Shown here one piece after another: positions 52,179 through 60,995 of a DNA stretch of 64,000 nucleotides (position 1 is the stretch's first letter; every line of letters begins with the position of its first letter). This DNA comes from Runella sp. SP2. Its GTDB lineage: Bacteria > Bacteroidota > Bacteroidia > Cytophagales > Spirosomataceae. The stretch spans positions 5,208,001 through 5,272,000 of the forward strand of contig NZ_CP031030.1 of assembly GCF_003711225.1 (NCBI RefSeq). Reading direction: 5' to 3'. The notes under the pieces were generated by a model that had not been told where the DNA came from, did no database searches, and saw nothing but the letters and a program-made list of their open reading frames with translations. Made by a program: the position numbers and the translations under genes.

Positions 52179-53276
52179 TTAAGCGCTAGGAACGTTGTTC
52201 ATCACTTCTGTTTGCTTACGAATGGAAGCCATGTGAATCAACTCAAACAACTCTTCCACGAAATCTGGGTACAAATTGAGCTGTTTACCTAAATCAGCGC
52301 GGTTTTTACGAAGTTGTCTCCAACGATCCATTTGAAGAACTGCAACGTTGTTATCACGCTTGTATTCGCCCAATTGCTCCACCAACGACATACGAGTGCC
52401 CAAAATTTCGAGCAATTCGCGGTCAAGGTTATCAAGCTTACTACGAAGGTTTTCCAATTGGCCTTGGTAGTCAGTACCGTATTCTGCTTTACGAATGTGC
52501 AACTCGTGAAGCATTTCGCCCAACGCCTGCGGAGTCAATTGCTGAGAGGCATCCGACCATGCTTTGTCTGGGTCACGGTGAGATTCAATAATCAAACCAT
52601 CGTAGTTCAAGTCTAATGCACGTTGTGCCAACTCAAACAAATACGCACGCTTACCTGCCATGTGGCTTGGGTCGCCAATCATCGGAAGCTCAGGGAACAT
52701 CGTTTTGAGTTCGATGGCAATGTTCCACATGGGTGAGTTACGATATTTTGTTTCTTGCGCATTTGAAAAACCACGGTGAATCGCCCCCAGTTTCTTGATA
52801 CCAGCACGGTTGATACGCTCAAACGCACCAATCCACAACGCTAGGTCAGGGTTTACTGGGTTTTTGATAAGTACAGGCACATCCACTCCTTGAAGCGCAT
52901 CGGCCAGGTCTTGAACGTTGAATGGGTTAACGGTGGTACGAGCACCTACCCACAAAATATCGACGCCGTATTTGAGTGCAAGCTCAATGTGCTGAGGCGT
53001 TGCTACTTCAACGGCAATAGGCAATCCAGTTTCTTGTTTAGCATCTACCAACCAAGGCAACGCTGCTTCACCCATTCCTTCAAAGCTGCCTGGACGAGTA
53101 CGAGGTTTCCATACCCCCGCTCTGATTACGTTGGCATATCCTTCTGCTTTGATTTGACGAACGGTATCGCGCACTTGGTCTTCTGTTTCGGCACTACATG
53201 GTCCTGCGATGACGAGCGGCTTTCCTCCCGTATCAACCCACGAGCTCATCGGTAAAATGTCTAAGGTGGCACCCAT
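52179..53276 (-). CDS. Bifunctional DAHP synthase/chorismate mutase
   Basis: A 365-residue cytoplasmic enzyme. Residues about 1-265 are a type I DAHP synthase of the KdsA-like group (LVIAGPCSAET, VIRAGVWKPRTRPGSFEG, LWVGARTTVNPF, VLIKNPVNPD, IGDPSHMAGKR), which joins phosphoenolpyruvate and erythrose-4-phosphate. Residues about 275-360 are an AroQ-type chorismate mutase (LDNLDRELLEILGTRMSLV, DRWRQLRKNRADLGK). The fused domain lets prephenate regulate the synthase in characterised members. Length is as expected for Bacteroidota. It is divergent from the proline dehydrogenase gene. Confidence 0.93.
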   Translation of the reverse strand: MGATLDILPMSSWVDTGGKPLVIAGPCSAETEDQVRDTVRQIKAEGYANVIRAGVWKPRTRPGSFEGMGEAALPWLVDAKQETGLPIAVEVATPQHIELALKYGVDILWVGARTTVNPFNVQDLADALQGVDVPVLIKNPVNPDLALWIGAFERINRAGIKKLGAIHRGFSNAQETKYRNSPMWNIAIELKTMFPELPMIGDPSHMAGKRAYLFELAQRALDLNYDGLIIESHRDPDKAWSDASQQLTPQALGEMLHELHIRKAEYGTDYQGQLENLRSKLDNLDRELLEILGTRMSLVEQLGEYKRDNNVAVLQMDRWRQLRKNRADLGKQLNLYPDFVEELFELIHMASIRKQTEVMNNVPSA

Positions 53277-53319
53277 AACTGAGAAAAAAATTAATTAGTA
53301 CAACAATCTATAGTAACAA

Positions 53320-53349
53320 TTTGAAAGCGATTAAATCTTCGTAATTTTG
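53320..53349 (+). promoter_or_regulatory. Promoter of the proline dehydrogenase gene
   Basis: TTTG (53320-53323), an 18-base spacer, then TAATTTTG (53342-53349). Both boxes match the Bacteroidota consensus TTTG and TAnnTTTG exactly. The predicted transcript starts near 53356, giving a leader of about 90 bases before the ATG. Confidence 0.6.
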
Positions 53350-53446
53350 CAACCGTTTTGACAGTCCGCCGCGTCATGGGGATAATCCCTTGAAAATCCG
53401 ACGATTCGGAACGTACAATTTCATTTATCAACAAAACACTACTACT

Positions 53447-54655
53447 ATGCCTTTAAGTGTTGTATCACCCAAAACGGGTGTTTCGTTTGATGACACTTCG
53501 GTCGCATTTTCGTCCAAGTCCAACGGCCAACTCAAGAAAACCTATTGGTTATTCTCGATGATGAATCAGGTTTGGCTTGTAAAATTAGGAACTTTTTTTA
53601 TAAAACTCTCTCTTTTGTTGAGATTGCCCGTCAAGAATCTCATAAAAACTACTTTATTTAACCAATTTTGCGGGGGAGAAAATATTAAAGAATGCGAAAA
53701 AACCATACAAAATTTGGCAAAATCCAACGTCGGCACAATTTTAGACTACTCTGTCGAGGGAGAAGACGACGAAAAGAGTTTTGACAAAACTGCTAACGAA
53801 ATTTCGCTAACTATCGAAAAAGCATCAAATAACAAAGCCATTCCGTTCTCGGTTTTCAAGGTAACTGGCGTTGGTTCAACTCCCCTGATGGAAAAAATTC
53901 AGGCGGGCGAAGAGCTTAACCCCTCAGAACAACAAGCTTTTGAGCGCATTAAGCAACGCGTGGATGTTTTGTGCAAGAAAGCAGCCGATTTGAACGTTAA
54001 GATTTTTGTGGATGCGGAAGAAAGCTGGATTCAAAATGTCATTGACCAACTGGCTTACGATGGCATGAAAAAATATAATACCCAGACGCCCATCGTCTAT
54101 AACACGTTTCAGATGTACCGCCACGATATGCTTGAAAACCTCAAAAAAGCCACGCGTGAAGCCAAAGCAGCGGGTTATTTGTTGGGAGTAAAACTCGTAA
54201 GAGGTGCATACTTTGAGAAAGAACGTCTGCGTGCATACGAAAATGAGTACCAAGACCCTATTCATGCGACCAAAGAAGACACCGACCGCGACTACAACAA
54301 AGCGCTCGAATTTTGTCTTGAAAACCGTGACGTTATTTCCATTTGTTTGGGAACGCACAACGAACATAGCTGCCAACTTTGCATCGAATCAATGGAAAAA
54401 CTCCATATTCCGCACAACGACCCGCACGTTTGGTTTGCCCAACTCCTAGGCATGAGCGACAATATTTCTTATAATTTGGCCAATGCAGGCTATAACGTCG
54501 CCAAATACGTGCCTTATGGCCCTGTAGAAACAGTCATGCCTTACTTGTTCCGCCGTGCTGAAGAAAATAAATCGATAGCAGGCCAAAGTAGTCGTGAGTA
54601 TTTATTAGTGAAACGCGAAGTAGAAAGACGTCATCAACAACGAATTTCTCAGTAA
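53447..54655 (+). CDS. Proline dehydrogenase
   Basis: A 402-residue FAD-dependent enzyme that oxidises proline to pyrroline-5-carboxylate. Start at MPLSVVSPKTG is preferred over an in-frame TTG 57 bases upstream. Family motifs: TILDYSVEGEDDEKSFD, AIPFSVFKVTG, IFVDAEESWIQNVID, LLGVKLVRGAYFEKER, ISICLGTHNEHSC and the C-terminal VPYGPVETVMPYLFRRAEEN that contacts proline and FAD. It is the stand-alone (not PutA fused) form. The P5C dehydrogenase gene is not adjacent. Confidence 0.93.
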   Translation: MPLSVVSPKTGVSFDDTSVAFSSKSNGQLKKTYWLFSMMNQVWLVKLGTFFIKLSLLLRLPVKNLIKTTLFNQFCGGENIKECEKTIQNLAKSNVGTILDYSVEGEDDEKSFDKTANEISLTIEKASNNKAIPFSVFKVTGVGSTPLMEKIQAGEELNPSEQQAFERIKQRVDVLCKKAADLNVKIFVDAEESWIQNVIDQLAYDGMKKYNTQTPIVYNTFQMYRHDMLENLKKATREAKAAGYLLGVKLVRGAYFEKERLRAYENEYQDPIHATKEDTDRDYNKALEFCLENRDVISICLGTHNEHSCQLCIESMEKLHIPHNDPHVWFAQLLGMSDNISYNLANAGYNVAKYVPYGPVETVMPYLFRRAEENKSIAGQSSREYLLVKREVERRHQQRISQ

Positions 54656-54712
54656 ATTTGCCGACGCAACCCATTTACCCAACACAGGTTACACCAGATA
54701 ATTGATAGCTGA

Positions 54713-55582
54713 ATGACGAGTCATACCGCCAGAAACCCACTCAAGTTTTTTTTGTTTGCCCTTCTACTGATTGCGGTAGATCAAGCGTCTAAGTTGCTCG
54801 TCCATCATTATATGGCACCTGGTTTTGCAGGTCAAGTCCGTCTCATTGGTGATTGGTTTAAGCTCTATTACGTCACCAATCCAGGTATGGCCTTTGGAAT
54901 GCAAATCGACCACGAATACGGCAAGTTATTTTTAACTACTTTTCGTTTGGGGGCAATGGTATTTATTGCTTGGTACATCGTGCGGCTCTCGGTGCGTGGT
55001 GCTGCAAGCGGGTTGCTTTGGGCCATGGCTATGATTTTAGCAGGTGCTATCGGCAACCTCATTGATAGTATTTTTTACGGCGTGCTTATTGGCAATGCAC
55101 CCTACGGCTCACCTACACCTTGGTTTCATGGGCAAGTGATTGACATGGTTTTTGTCGATTTCTGGGAAGGTTTTGTACCTGAATGGGTACCTGTATGGGG
55201 TGGCCAGTACTACACAACGCCTATCTTTAACTTCGCCGATGCTTGTATTTTCGTTGGCGTGTGTATCATCCTTATTTTCCAAGGAACATTTTTCCCACGT
55301 TTGGACGAACCACAAGATGAAGTAGAAAGCGACGAAACAACGGAAGCTATCGCAATAGAAAATCCCACAGACGAAGCAGTCGTAGCGACTACCGATGCCA
55401 TTGCCACTGAACAACTTACAGAGGTCAGCGAAAGCTCAGAGCTAGAAAGTAACAATTTAACCGAAAACGAAGACCCCACTCAAGAGACTCCTTCTGAACC
55501 AGCTGAAGAAGTTCAGCCTACTTCAGAAACTCCCCTCGCGGAAGGGCACGTTTCTAATCCAGATAAAGATACTAATTCATAA
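54713..55582 (+). CDS. lspA: Lipoprotein signal peptidase with an acidic C-terminal extension
   Basis: A 289-residue inner-membrane protein. The LspA core (about residues 1-200) has four helices and the expected conserved pieces: LIAVDQASK, NPGMAFGM, GAIGNLIDSIFYG, and the catalytic Asp pair in VIDMVFVDFW and FNFADACIFVG. It cuts signal peptides of lipoproteins such as SusD proteins. After the last helix an additional tail of about 85 residues is rich in Glu, Thr and Ser and lacks hydrophobic stretches; typical LspA proteins are about 160-200 residues. Its stop is part of the following terminator. Confidence 0.92.
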   Translation: MTSHTARNPLKFFLFALLLIAVDQASKLLVHHYMAPGFAGQVRLIGDWFKLYYVTNPGMAFGMQIDHEYGKLFLTTFRLGAMVFIAWYIVRLSVRGAASGLLWAMAMILAGAIGNLIDSIFYGVLIGNAPYGSPTPWFHGQVIDMVFVDFWEGFVPEWVPVWGGQYYTTPIFNFADACIFVGVCIILIFQGTFFPRLDEPQDEVESDETTEAIAIENPTDEAVVATTDAIATEQLTEVSESSELESNNLTENEDPTQETPSEPAEEVQPTSETPLAEGHVSNPDKDTNS

Positions 55583-55609
55583 AAAAAGGGGCTTTTCAGC
55601 CCCTTTTTT
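55582..55609. terminator. Bidirectional terminator between lspA and clpB
   Basis: AAAAAAGGGGC, loop TTTTCA, GCCCCTTTTTT: an 11-base-pair stem with T-runs for both strands, between the convergent lspA and clpB genes. Confidence 0.85.
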
Positions 55610-55621
55610 GTTTCCTCTTAC

Positions 55622-58252
55622 TTACACCTCTATTTTTGCCTCCGAAATATTCTCAAAGACTACTTCGCCTTCTTCATTGAGTTCCATCATGATGACGGCG
55701 TCTTTTTGAATTTTTCCCGAGAGAATCTGTTTCGATAACTCGTTCAAAATTCGGCGCTGTAAAACCCGTTTCAGAGGTCTTGCTCCAAACGCTGGGTCAT
55801 ATCCTTCTTCTGAAAGTTTCACCAAAGCTTCATCAGTAGCATCCAAGGTCACTCCTTGCTCGGCCAACAAGTCTTTGATGTGGTTGAACTGAATCCGAAC
55901 AATTTGTTTCAAATTATCTCGTCCAAGTGGGTCAAAGAGCACAACTTCGTCAATACGGTTCAAAAACTCTGGCCTAACTGACTGTTTCAGTAAGCCTAAA
56001 ACATCGTTTTTAGCTTCTTCTTTGAAGTACAGCTTCCAACCCTTTTCAACTTTATTGCCCGCTTCTTTGAACTTCTCCATGATGATTTCGCTACCAATAT
56101 TGGACGTCATGATGATGATGGTGTTCTTGAAATTGGCCAAGCGGCCTTTGTTGTCCGTCAACCGTCCATCGTCCAAAACTTGTAACATCACGTTCCAAAC
56201 GTCAGGGTGTGCTTTTTCGATTTCGTCCAGCAAAATCACACTGTATGGTTTACGACGCACGGCTTCAGTCAACTGCCCACCTTCATCATAGCCCACGTAA
56301 CCTGGAGGCGCTCCCACCAAACGACTTACGGTATGGCGCTCTTGGTATTCACTCATGTCAATGCGCACCATGGCATTGTCGTCGTTGAACAGGTAATTTG
56401 CCAAAGTCTTGGCTAACTCTGTCTTACCAACCCCCGTTGGCCCAAGGAATAGAAAACTACCAATCGGGCGTTTGGGGTCTTGCAAACCTGCTCTCGAACG
56501 ACGTACCGCGTCGGCTACTGCTTCAATGGCTTCCTCTTGACCTGCTACGCGTTTTTGAAGTTCGGATTCCAAATTAAGTAATTTTTCACGCTCACTTTGG
56601 AGCATTTTACTTACTGGAATACCCGTCCATTTGGCAACTACTTCTGCAATATTTTCGGCCGTTACTTCCTCTTGAATCAACTGCTCACCGCTAATTGATT
56701 GCTGACCACTTTCCCCCAAACGTTTTTCAATTTCGGGGATTTTACCGTAACGAAGTTCAGCTACTTTTCCATAATCTCCTGCCCGTTCGGCTTGTTCTGC
56801 TTCGAGGCGAAGTTGTTCCAATTGCTCTTTTAACGCGCGGAGTTCGCTGATTTTCCCTTTTTCTAACTCCCATTGGGCTTTAAAAGCGCTTCGTTCTTCG
56901 TTCAAATCCGCCAATTCTTTATTAAGTCTGGCTTCTTTTTCTTTGTCATTCTCCCGTCGAATCGCCTCTCTCTCAATCTCTAACTGCATAATGCGGCGGT
57001 TCAAATCGTCAAGTTCTTCGGGAACCGAATCCATTTCTAAACGCAACTTCGCCGCCGCCTCGTCCATTAGGTCAATGGCTTTATCGGGCAAAAAGCGATC
57101 AGAAATATAACGGCTCGACAGCTCAACGGCCGCAATGACCGCATCGTCCTGAATGCGCACTCCGTGGTGGAGTTCGTACTTGTCTTTGATACCCCGCAAG
57201 ATACTAATCGCATCCGCCTCATTGGGTTCATCGACGGTCACTACCTGAAAACGGCGCTCCAGCGCTTTGTCTTTCTCAATGTACTTTTGGTACTCTTTGA
57301 TGGTAGTGGCACCGATGGTATGGAGTTCGCCCCGCGCGAGGGCAGGCTTGAGTAAGTTGGCAGCGTCCATGGCGCCCTCACCGCCCGCCCCCGCCCCGAT
57401 GAGCGTGTGGATTTCGTCAATAAATAAAATAATTTGGCCTTCCGAATCGGTCACTTCTTTGATGACCGCCTTCAAACGCTCTTCAAATTCCCCTTTGTAT
57501 TTGGCACCCGCAATGAGCAAGCCCATGTCGAGCGAGACAATTTCTTTTTCTTTCAACTGCTCGGGTACGTCGCCCTGTACAATCCGTTGCGCTAGGCCCT
57601 CTACGATGGCCGTTTTTCCTACCCCTGGTTCACCCAAAAGCATGGGGTTGTTTTTGGTACGACGCGCCAAGATTTGAAGCACCCGACGGATTTCGTCGTC
57701 GCGCCCAATGACGGGGTCAATCTTGCCCGAGCGTGCCAATTGATTTAAGTTTTTGCTGTATCGTTCCAAAGAACGGTACTTAGCTTCGGCATTTTGGTCT
57801 TTCACTGGATTATTCTTCCCTCTTAATTCTTTGATAGCTGCTACTAATTCTTTTTCTTTTAATCCCACCTCTTTCATGAGTTGAGCGGTGCTGTCTTTGC
57901 CCGCCGATAAACCCACTAGGAGGAGTTCTACGCTTACATATTCGTCATTAAATTCTTTCAGATAGCTTTGTGCCTTTTGAAACGTGGCGTTGAGGTCGTT
58001 GCTAAGGTATTCGGTATTGGCCGAGCCTGCTACGCGCGGATAACCGTTGATGATGGTTTCAAGTCTTGTATTGACATTTGGGAGTGCGACATTCAGTTTT
58101 TTGGCTAAAAACTGCGACGTGTTAGGATCTTCTTCCAAAATTGCTTTTAGAATGTGTCCCGTTTCAACAACTTGCTGCTGCTTGCCCTGAGCAATTTGCA
58201 CAGCGTGTTGAACAACTTCTTGGGCTTTGATGGTATATTGATTAAAGTTCAT
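55622..58252 (-). CDS. clpB: ATP-dependent chaperone ClpB
   Basis: An 876-residue disaggregase of normal length. N-domain about 1-150, first AAA+ module with Walker [14 protein letters not shown] near 205 and Walker [21 protein letters not shown], the coiled-coil middle domain about 400-535 ([20 protein letters not shown]), and the second AAA+ module with Walker [13 protein letters not shown] near 605 and [13 protein letters not shown]. It works with DnaK to recover aggregated protein. The upstream region holds CCATTTTGTC, like the pair before hsp20. The neighbour rnd is divergent. Confidence 0.96.
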   Translation of the reverse strand: MNFNQYTIKAQEVVQHAVQIAQGKQQQVVETGHILKAILEEDPNTSQFLAKKLNVALPNVNTRLETIINGYPRVAGSANTEYLSNDLNATFQKAQSYLKEFNDEYVSVELLLVGLSAGKDSTAQLMKEVGLKEKELVAAIKELRGKNNPVKDQNAEAKYRSLERYSKNLNQLARSGKIDPVIGRDDEIRRVLQILARRTKNNPMLLGEPGVGKTAIVEGLAQRIVQGDVPEQLKEKEIVSLDMGLLIAGAKYKGEFEERLKAVIKEVTDSEGQIILFIDEIHTLIGAGAGGEGAMDAANLLKPALARGELHTIGATTIKEYQKYIEKDKALERRFQVVTVDEPNEADAISILRGIKDKYELHHGVRIQDDAVIAAVELSSRYISDRFLPDKAIDLMDEAAAKLRLEMDSVPEELDDLNRRIMQLEIEREAIRRENDKEKEARLNKELADLNEERSAFKAQWELEKGKISELRALKEQLEQLRLEAEQAERAGDYGKVAELRYGKIPEIEKRLGESGQQSISGEQLIQEEVTAENIAEVVAKWTGIPVSKMLQSEREKLLNLESELQKRVAGQEEAIEAVADAVRRSRAGLQDPKRPIGSFLFLGPTGVGKTELAKTLANYLFNDDNAMVRIDMSEYQERHTVSRLVGAPPGYVGYDEGGQLTEAVRRKPYSVILLDEIEKAHPDVWNVMLQVLDDGRLTDNKGRLANFKNTIIIMTSNIGSEIIMEKFKEAGNKVEKGWKLYFKEEAKNDVLGLLKQSVRPEFLNRIDEVVLFDPLGRDNLKQIVRIQFNHIKDLLAEQGVTLDATDEALVKLSEEGYDPAFGARPLKRVLQRRILNELSKQILSGKIQKDAVIMMELNEEGEVVFENISEAKIEV

Positions 58253-58416
58253 GGCTTCGGTGCTTGTGCACGGGTTCTGCTGTTGGTTAATTGGTTCGTT
58301 GACAATAATTTTAAAATTCTCATGCCGATGCCTAAAAGCGGAAATTTTGGCATCATTTTGCCCGTTAAATCAAAAATTATAGACAAAATGGCGGATTTAT
58401 TCGTAATTTTGGCACT

Positions 58417-59568
58417 ATGTCGAGTCCCATTTTTATTCATACACAAGCGGAGTTTGAGCGTGCCATTGAGCGATTAAACCACTTCCCAGCCATAGCGATT
58501 GATACTGAATTTGATAACAATCATTATGCCTATGGCTTTACCCTTTGTTTGTTTCAAGTAGCTACCCCCGATGCGTGTTATTTGATTGACCCCTTTGAGG
58601 TAAAAGACTTGTCGGCGCTATGGCGCGTGGTTGAAAATCCTGCCGTTGAAAAAGTAATACACGACAGTGGCGAGGATTTTCGTCTACTTTATCTTCACGG
58701 ATGCTCCCCCCGTAATATTTTCGATACAAGCGTGGCCACTAAGCTGCTTTGTTTTGAAAAAATTGGCTTGGCAAGTGTCTTGGGTGAAGTACTAGGGATT
58801 GAATCTAGTAAGAAAAAGCAACAAAGTAATTGGCTCAAACGCCCGCTCTCCGATTTGCAGCTTGAGTATGCGGCCAACGACGTCATTTATCTTCTTGAAC
58901 TTCGCGACAAATTAACCGAACGCCTTCAGCAGCAAGAACGCTGGGAATGGTTTCAGCAAAGCATGGTGTTTTTGGAAAACAAAAGCTACGTTCCCAAAAC
59001 ACGCAATACCTTTTTGAGCTCCAAAGAACAGCGCGATTTTAGCCCGTTTGACCAACATATTTTAAGTGAATTATATCGTTTTCGCGATGAGCAAGCGCGT
59101 CGTTTTGGAAAGCCAACTTACCAAATACTTACCGATGCGCAAGTACACCAAATCCTCGTTGACCCAACAACGCTCACCAACTGGCTACAGTTAAAAGGAT
59201 TAAATCCGCGTATGCAAACTCCTTGGGCAGTGGACCAACTCAAACAAGTTATCCACCAAGCCAAAGCCGAGGGAACGAAGCGCCAACTTCTACAAGAACG
59301 GGTAAAACCCAGTCCGCAAGAATTTGCCGAAATGCAGCAACGCGCCACCCGAAGCAACGCCCTGCGCGAAGGAACCTTTTTACCGATGAAGCGTTGGATT
59401 GAAGAAAAATACGGGTCGCTTTTTGTTCCTTATATTCTCAGCAATGAGGTCATTAGTACGCTTATCGCGGGAGAATTGAAACTGACCGACATTGGTCCAC
59501 CGTTTCAGCAAGCCATCATCCGCGAGGCTGCTTCGGCGCTTTCTATTGATGTTTCCGCTTTTTGTTAA
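58417..59568 (+). CDS. rnd: Ribonuclease D
   Basis: A 383-residue 3'-5' exoribonuclease. The DEDD nuclease domain has all four acidic residues: AIDTEFDNNHY (Asp, Glu), KVIHDSGEDFRLL (Asp), and YAANDVIYLLEL (Tyr and Asp). An HRDC domain follows at about residues 205-285 (FDQHILSELYRFRDEQARRFGKP), then a C-terminal helical region. RNase D trims tRNA and stable RNA ends. It is divergent from clpB and followed after 27 bases by the Uma2-type gene. Confidence 0.93.
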   Translation: MSSPIFIHTQAEFERAIERLNHFPAIAIDTEFDNNHYAYGFTLCLFQVATPDACYLIDPFEVKDLSALWRVVENPAVEKVIHDSGEDFRLLYLHGCSPRNIFDTSVATKLLCFEKIGLASVLGEVLGIESSKKKQQSNWLKRPLSDLQLEYAANDVIYLLELRDKLTERLQQQERWEWFQQSMVFLENKSYVPKTRNTFLSSKEQRDFSPFDQHILSELYRFRDEQARRFGKPTYQILTDAQVHQILVDPTTLTNWLQLKGLNPRMQTPWAVDQLKQVIHQAKAEGTKRQLLQERVKPSPQEFAEMQQRATRSNALREGTFLPMKRWIEEKYGSLFVPYILSNEVISTLIAGELKLTDIGPPFQQAIIREAASALSIDVSAFC

Positions 59569-59595
59569 ATTCATAATTAGTTTTTATATTTGGTT

Positions 59596-60198
59596 ATGAC
59601 AACTACTCCCGTTCAACGACCCAAACGTCTTAGAAAAGTTCCTGAGTTTCTCATCAAAGAGGTCCTCGACGGGAAAGAAGTGTACTATAAAAACTATCGA
59701 AAGGTACTATTTGGACAGCATACATTCGAGAATATCATGGGCAGCAGTAGCCTTCAAACACTTGTCATCAATTACATACAGCGGATTTTACTAAAGTTTC
59801 TTGATGAAAATTCTTTTTTTGTTTTTTCGGGAGAAGTCGGATTGCATTTAGATCATTCAAATAATCTATCAGCTGATTTGTTGGTTTATAAAACAGAACA
59901 AATAACAAAATTTGACAAATATTACTTTAATATACCACCAATTGTACAAATAGAAGTAGATATTCAGATTGACAATACGCATTTTACTGACAATGAATAC
60001 CTCACCCGAAAAACGCAAAAGCTTCTTGATTTTGGGGTTGAAAGGGTTTTATGGGTATTAACTTCCACCCAGACTATTATCGTAGCAGAACCTCACCAAG
60101 ACTGGCGCATCATCAATTGGAACAAAGATGTCTTACTCCTCAATGACATCTCCATAAATATTGGGGCCTATTTAGCTAAGATGAATGTAGAATTATAA
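59596..60198 (+). CDS. Uma2-family (DUF820) PD-(D/E)XK endonuclease-like protein
   Basis: A 200-residue protein. The Uma2 pattern is visible: YYKNYRKVL, then GLHLDHSNNLSADLLVYK (acidic Asp in the core strand), IVQIEVDIQIDNTH (Glu) and the closing helix YLTRKTQKLLDFGVERVLWVL (Lys-containing TRKTQKL). The family belongs to the restriction-endonuclease-like superfamily and its biological role is unclear. Start at ATG 59596 is preferred over a TTG six bases upstream. The next gene starts 2 bases after its stop, so the two are translated together. Confidence 0.75.
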   Translation: MTTTPVQRPKRLRKVPEFLIKEVLDGKEVYYKNYRKVLFGQHTFENIMGSSSLQTLVINYIQRILLKFLDENSFFVFSGEVGLHLDHSNNLSADLLVYKTEQITKFDKYYFNIPPIVQIEVDIQIDNTHFTDNEYLTRKTQKLLDFGVERVLWVLTSTQTIIVAEPHQDWRIINWNKDVLLLNDISINIGAYLAKMNVEL

Positions 60199-60200
60199 AC

Positions 60201-60989
60201 ATGAAAATTCATCGGCTTGCGTTTGGGTTGGTAGGCGTTATAGCCGCTGGCTTCATCAGTTATTTTGTCTTGTTTCCGCAGGTTTGGTATTGCCAATGGG
60301 TTGGTTATTCTGATTTTAAAGCACTCAACGCTCACTTTTACGTCAGTCCAAAATCCTTTCCCAAACACCACCAATACGCCCAAAAAGTAGTGGCAGAAGC
60401 CGAAAAACGAATTCAAAGCTTTTGGGGCGGCCGACAGGGGAACCCTACGATCATTGTTTGCTACGACCCGCAAGAATATGCAAAGTTTTGCCACAGCGAC
60501 GAAGGAGCAGGTTGTAGCATTGGCACACCGTGGGGCGCTTCTTATGTGGTACTCAATTTGGACGGTATCAATACCGACGTTATCGCCCACGAAATGTGTC
60601 ACGATGAACTCTTTACGCGGCTCGGTTGGTGGAAAACTACCCAGCAAATTCCGCAGTGGTTCAACGAAGGGCTTGCTTTGATGGTTGATTATCGTTTTGT
60701 AGAAAACAATCCTCCCGCCCAGCGCTACTTAGATTACAAAGATGAATGTGATTATATCTCAAACGGGGGGCAGGTCACGCTCACGCTTACCGAAATTAGC
60801 TCAATGCGCGGCTTTTTTACGGGTCCTGAAGGCCGTGTTATGTTGGCCTATATGACTTCGGGAATGGAAGTGTCTCGCTGGCTCGCCGCCGCAGGACAAC
60901 CTGCCATCCCCGCTCTCATCAAACACCTCCGTGATGGCCGTGATTTTCAAGACGTTTATCAACAGTTAGAAGCTCATAAACAGCCGTAA
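60201..60989 (+). CDS. Membrane-anchored zinc metalloprotease-like protein
   Basis: A 262-residue protein with an N-terminal hydrophobic helix (residues about 5-27) that anchors or exports it. A gluzincin-type zinc site is clear: IAHEMCHDEL near residue 133 (HExxH) and the third ligand Glu in QWFNEGLALMVD near 157. Nearby Cys residues (CYDPQEYAKFCHSDEGAGCS) may form disulfides. It resembles peptidase-MA type proteins but the family cannot be named for certain. It overlaps nothing but lies 2 bases after the Uma2 gene and 6 bases before the end of the convergent uvrA gene. Confidence 0.75.
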   Translation: MKIHRLAFGLVGVIAAGFISYFVLFPQVWYCQWVGYSDFKALNAHFYVSPKSFPKHHQYAQKVVAEAEKRIQSFWGGRQGNPTIIVCYDPQEYAKFCHSDEGAGCSIGTPWGASYVVLNLDGINTDVIAHEMCHDELFTRLGWWKTTQQIPQWFNEGLALMVDYRFVENNPPAQRYLDYKDECDYISNGGQVTLTLTEISSMRGFFTGPEGRVMLAYMTSGMEVSRWLAAAGQPAIPALIKHLRDGRDFQDVYQQLEAHKQP

Positions 60990-60995
60990 TCCATT

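Noticed and set aside
58404-58411. TAATTTTG as the promoter -7 box of rnd
   Set aside because: It ends only six bases before the ATG, which would give a leaderless transcript, and no -33 box is found.
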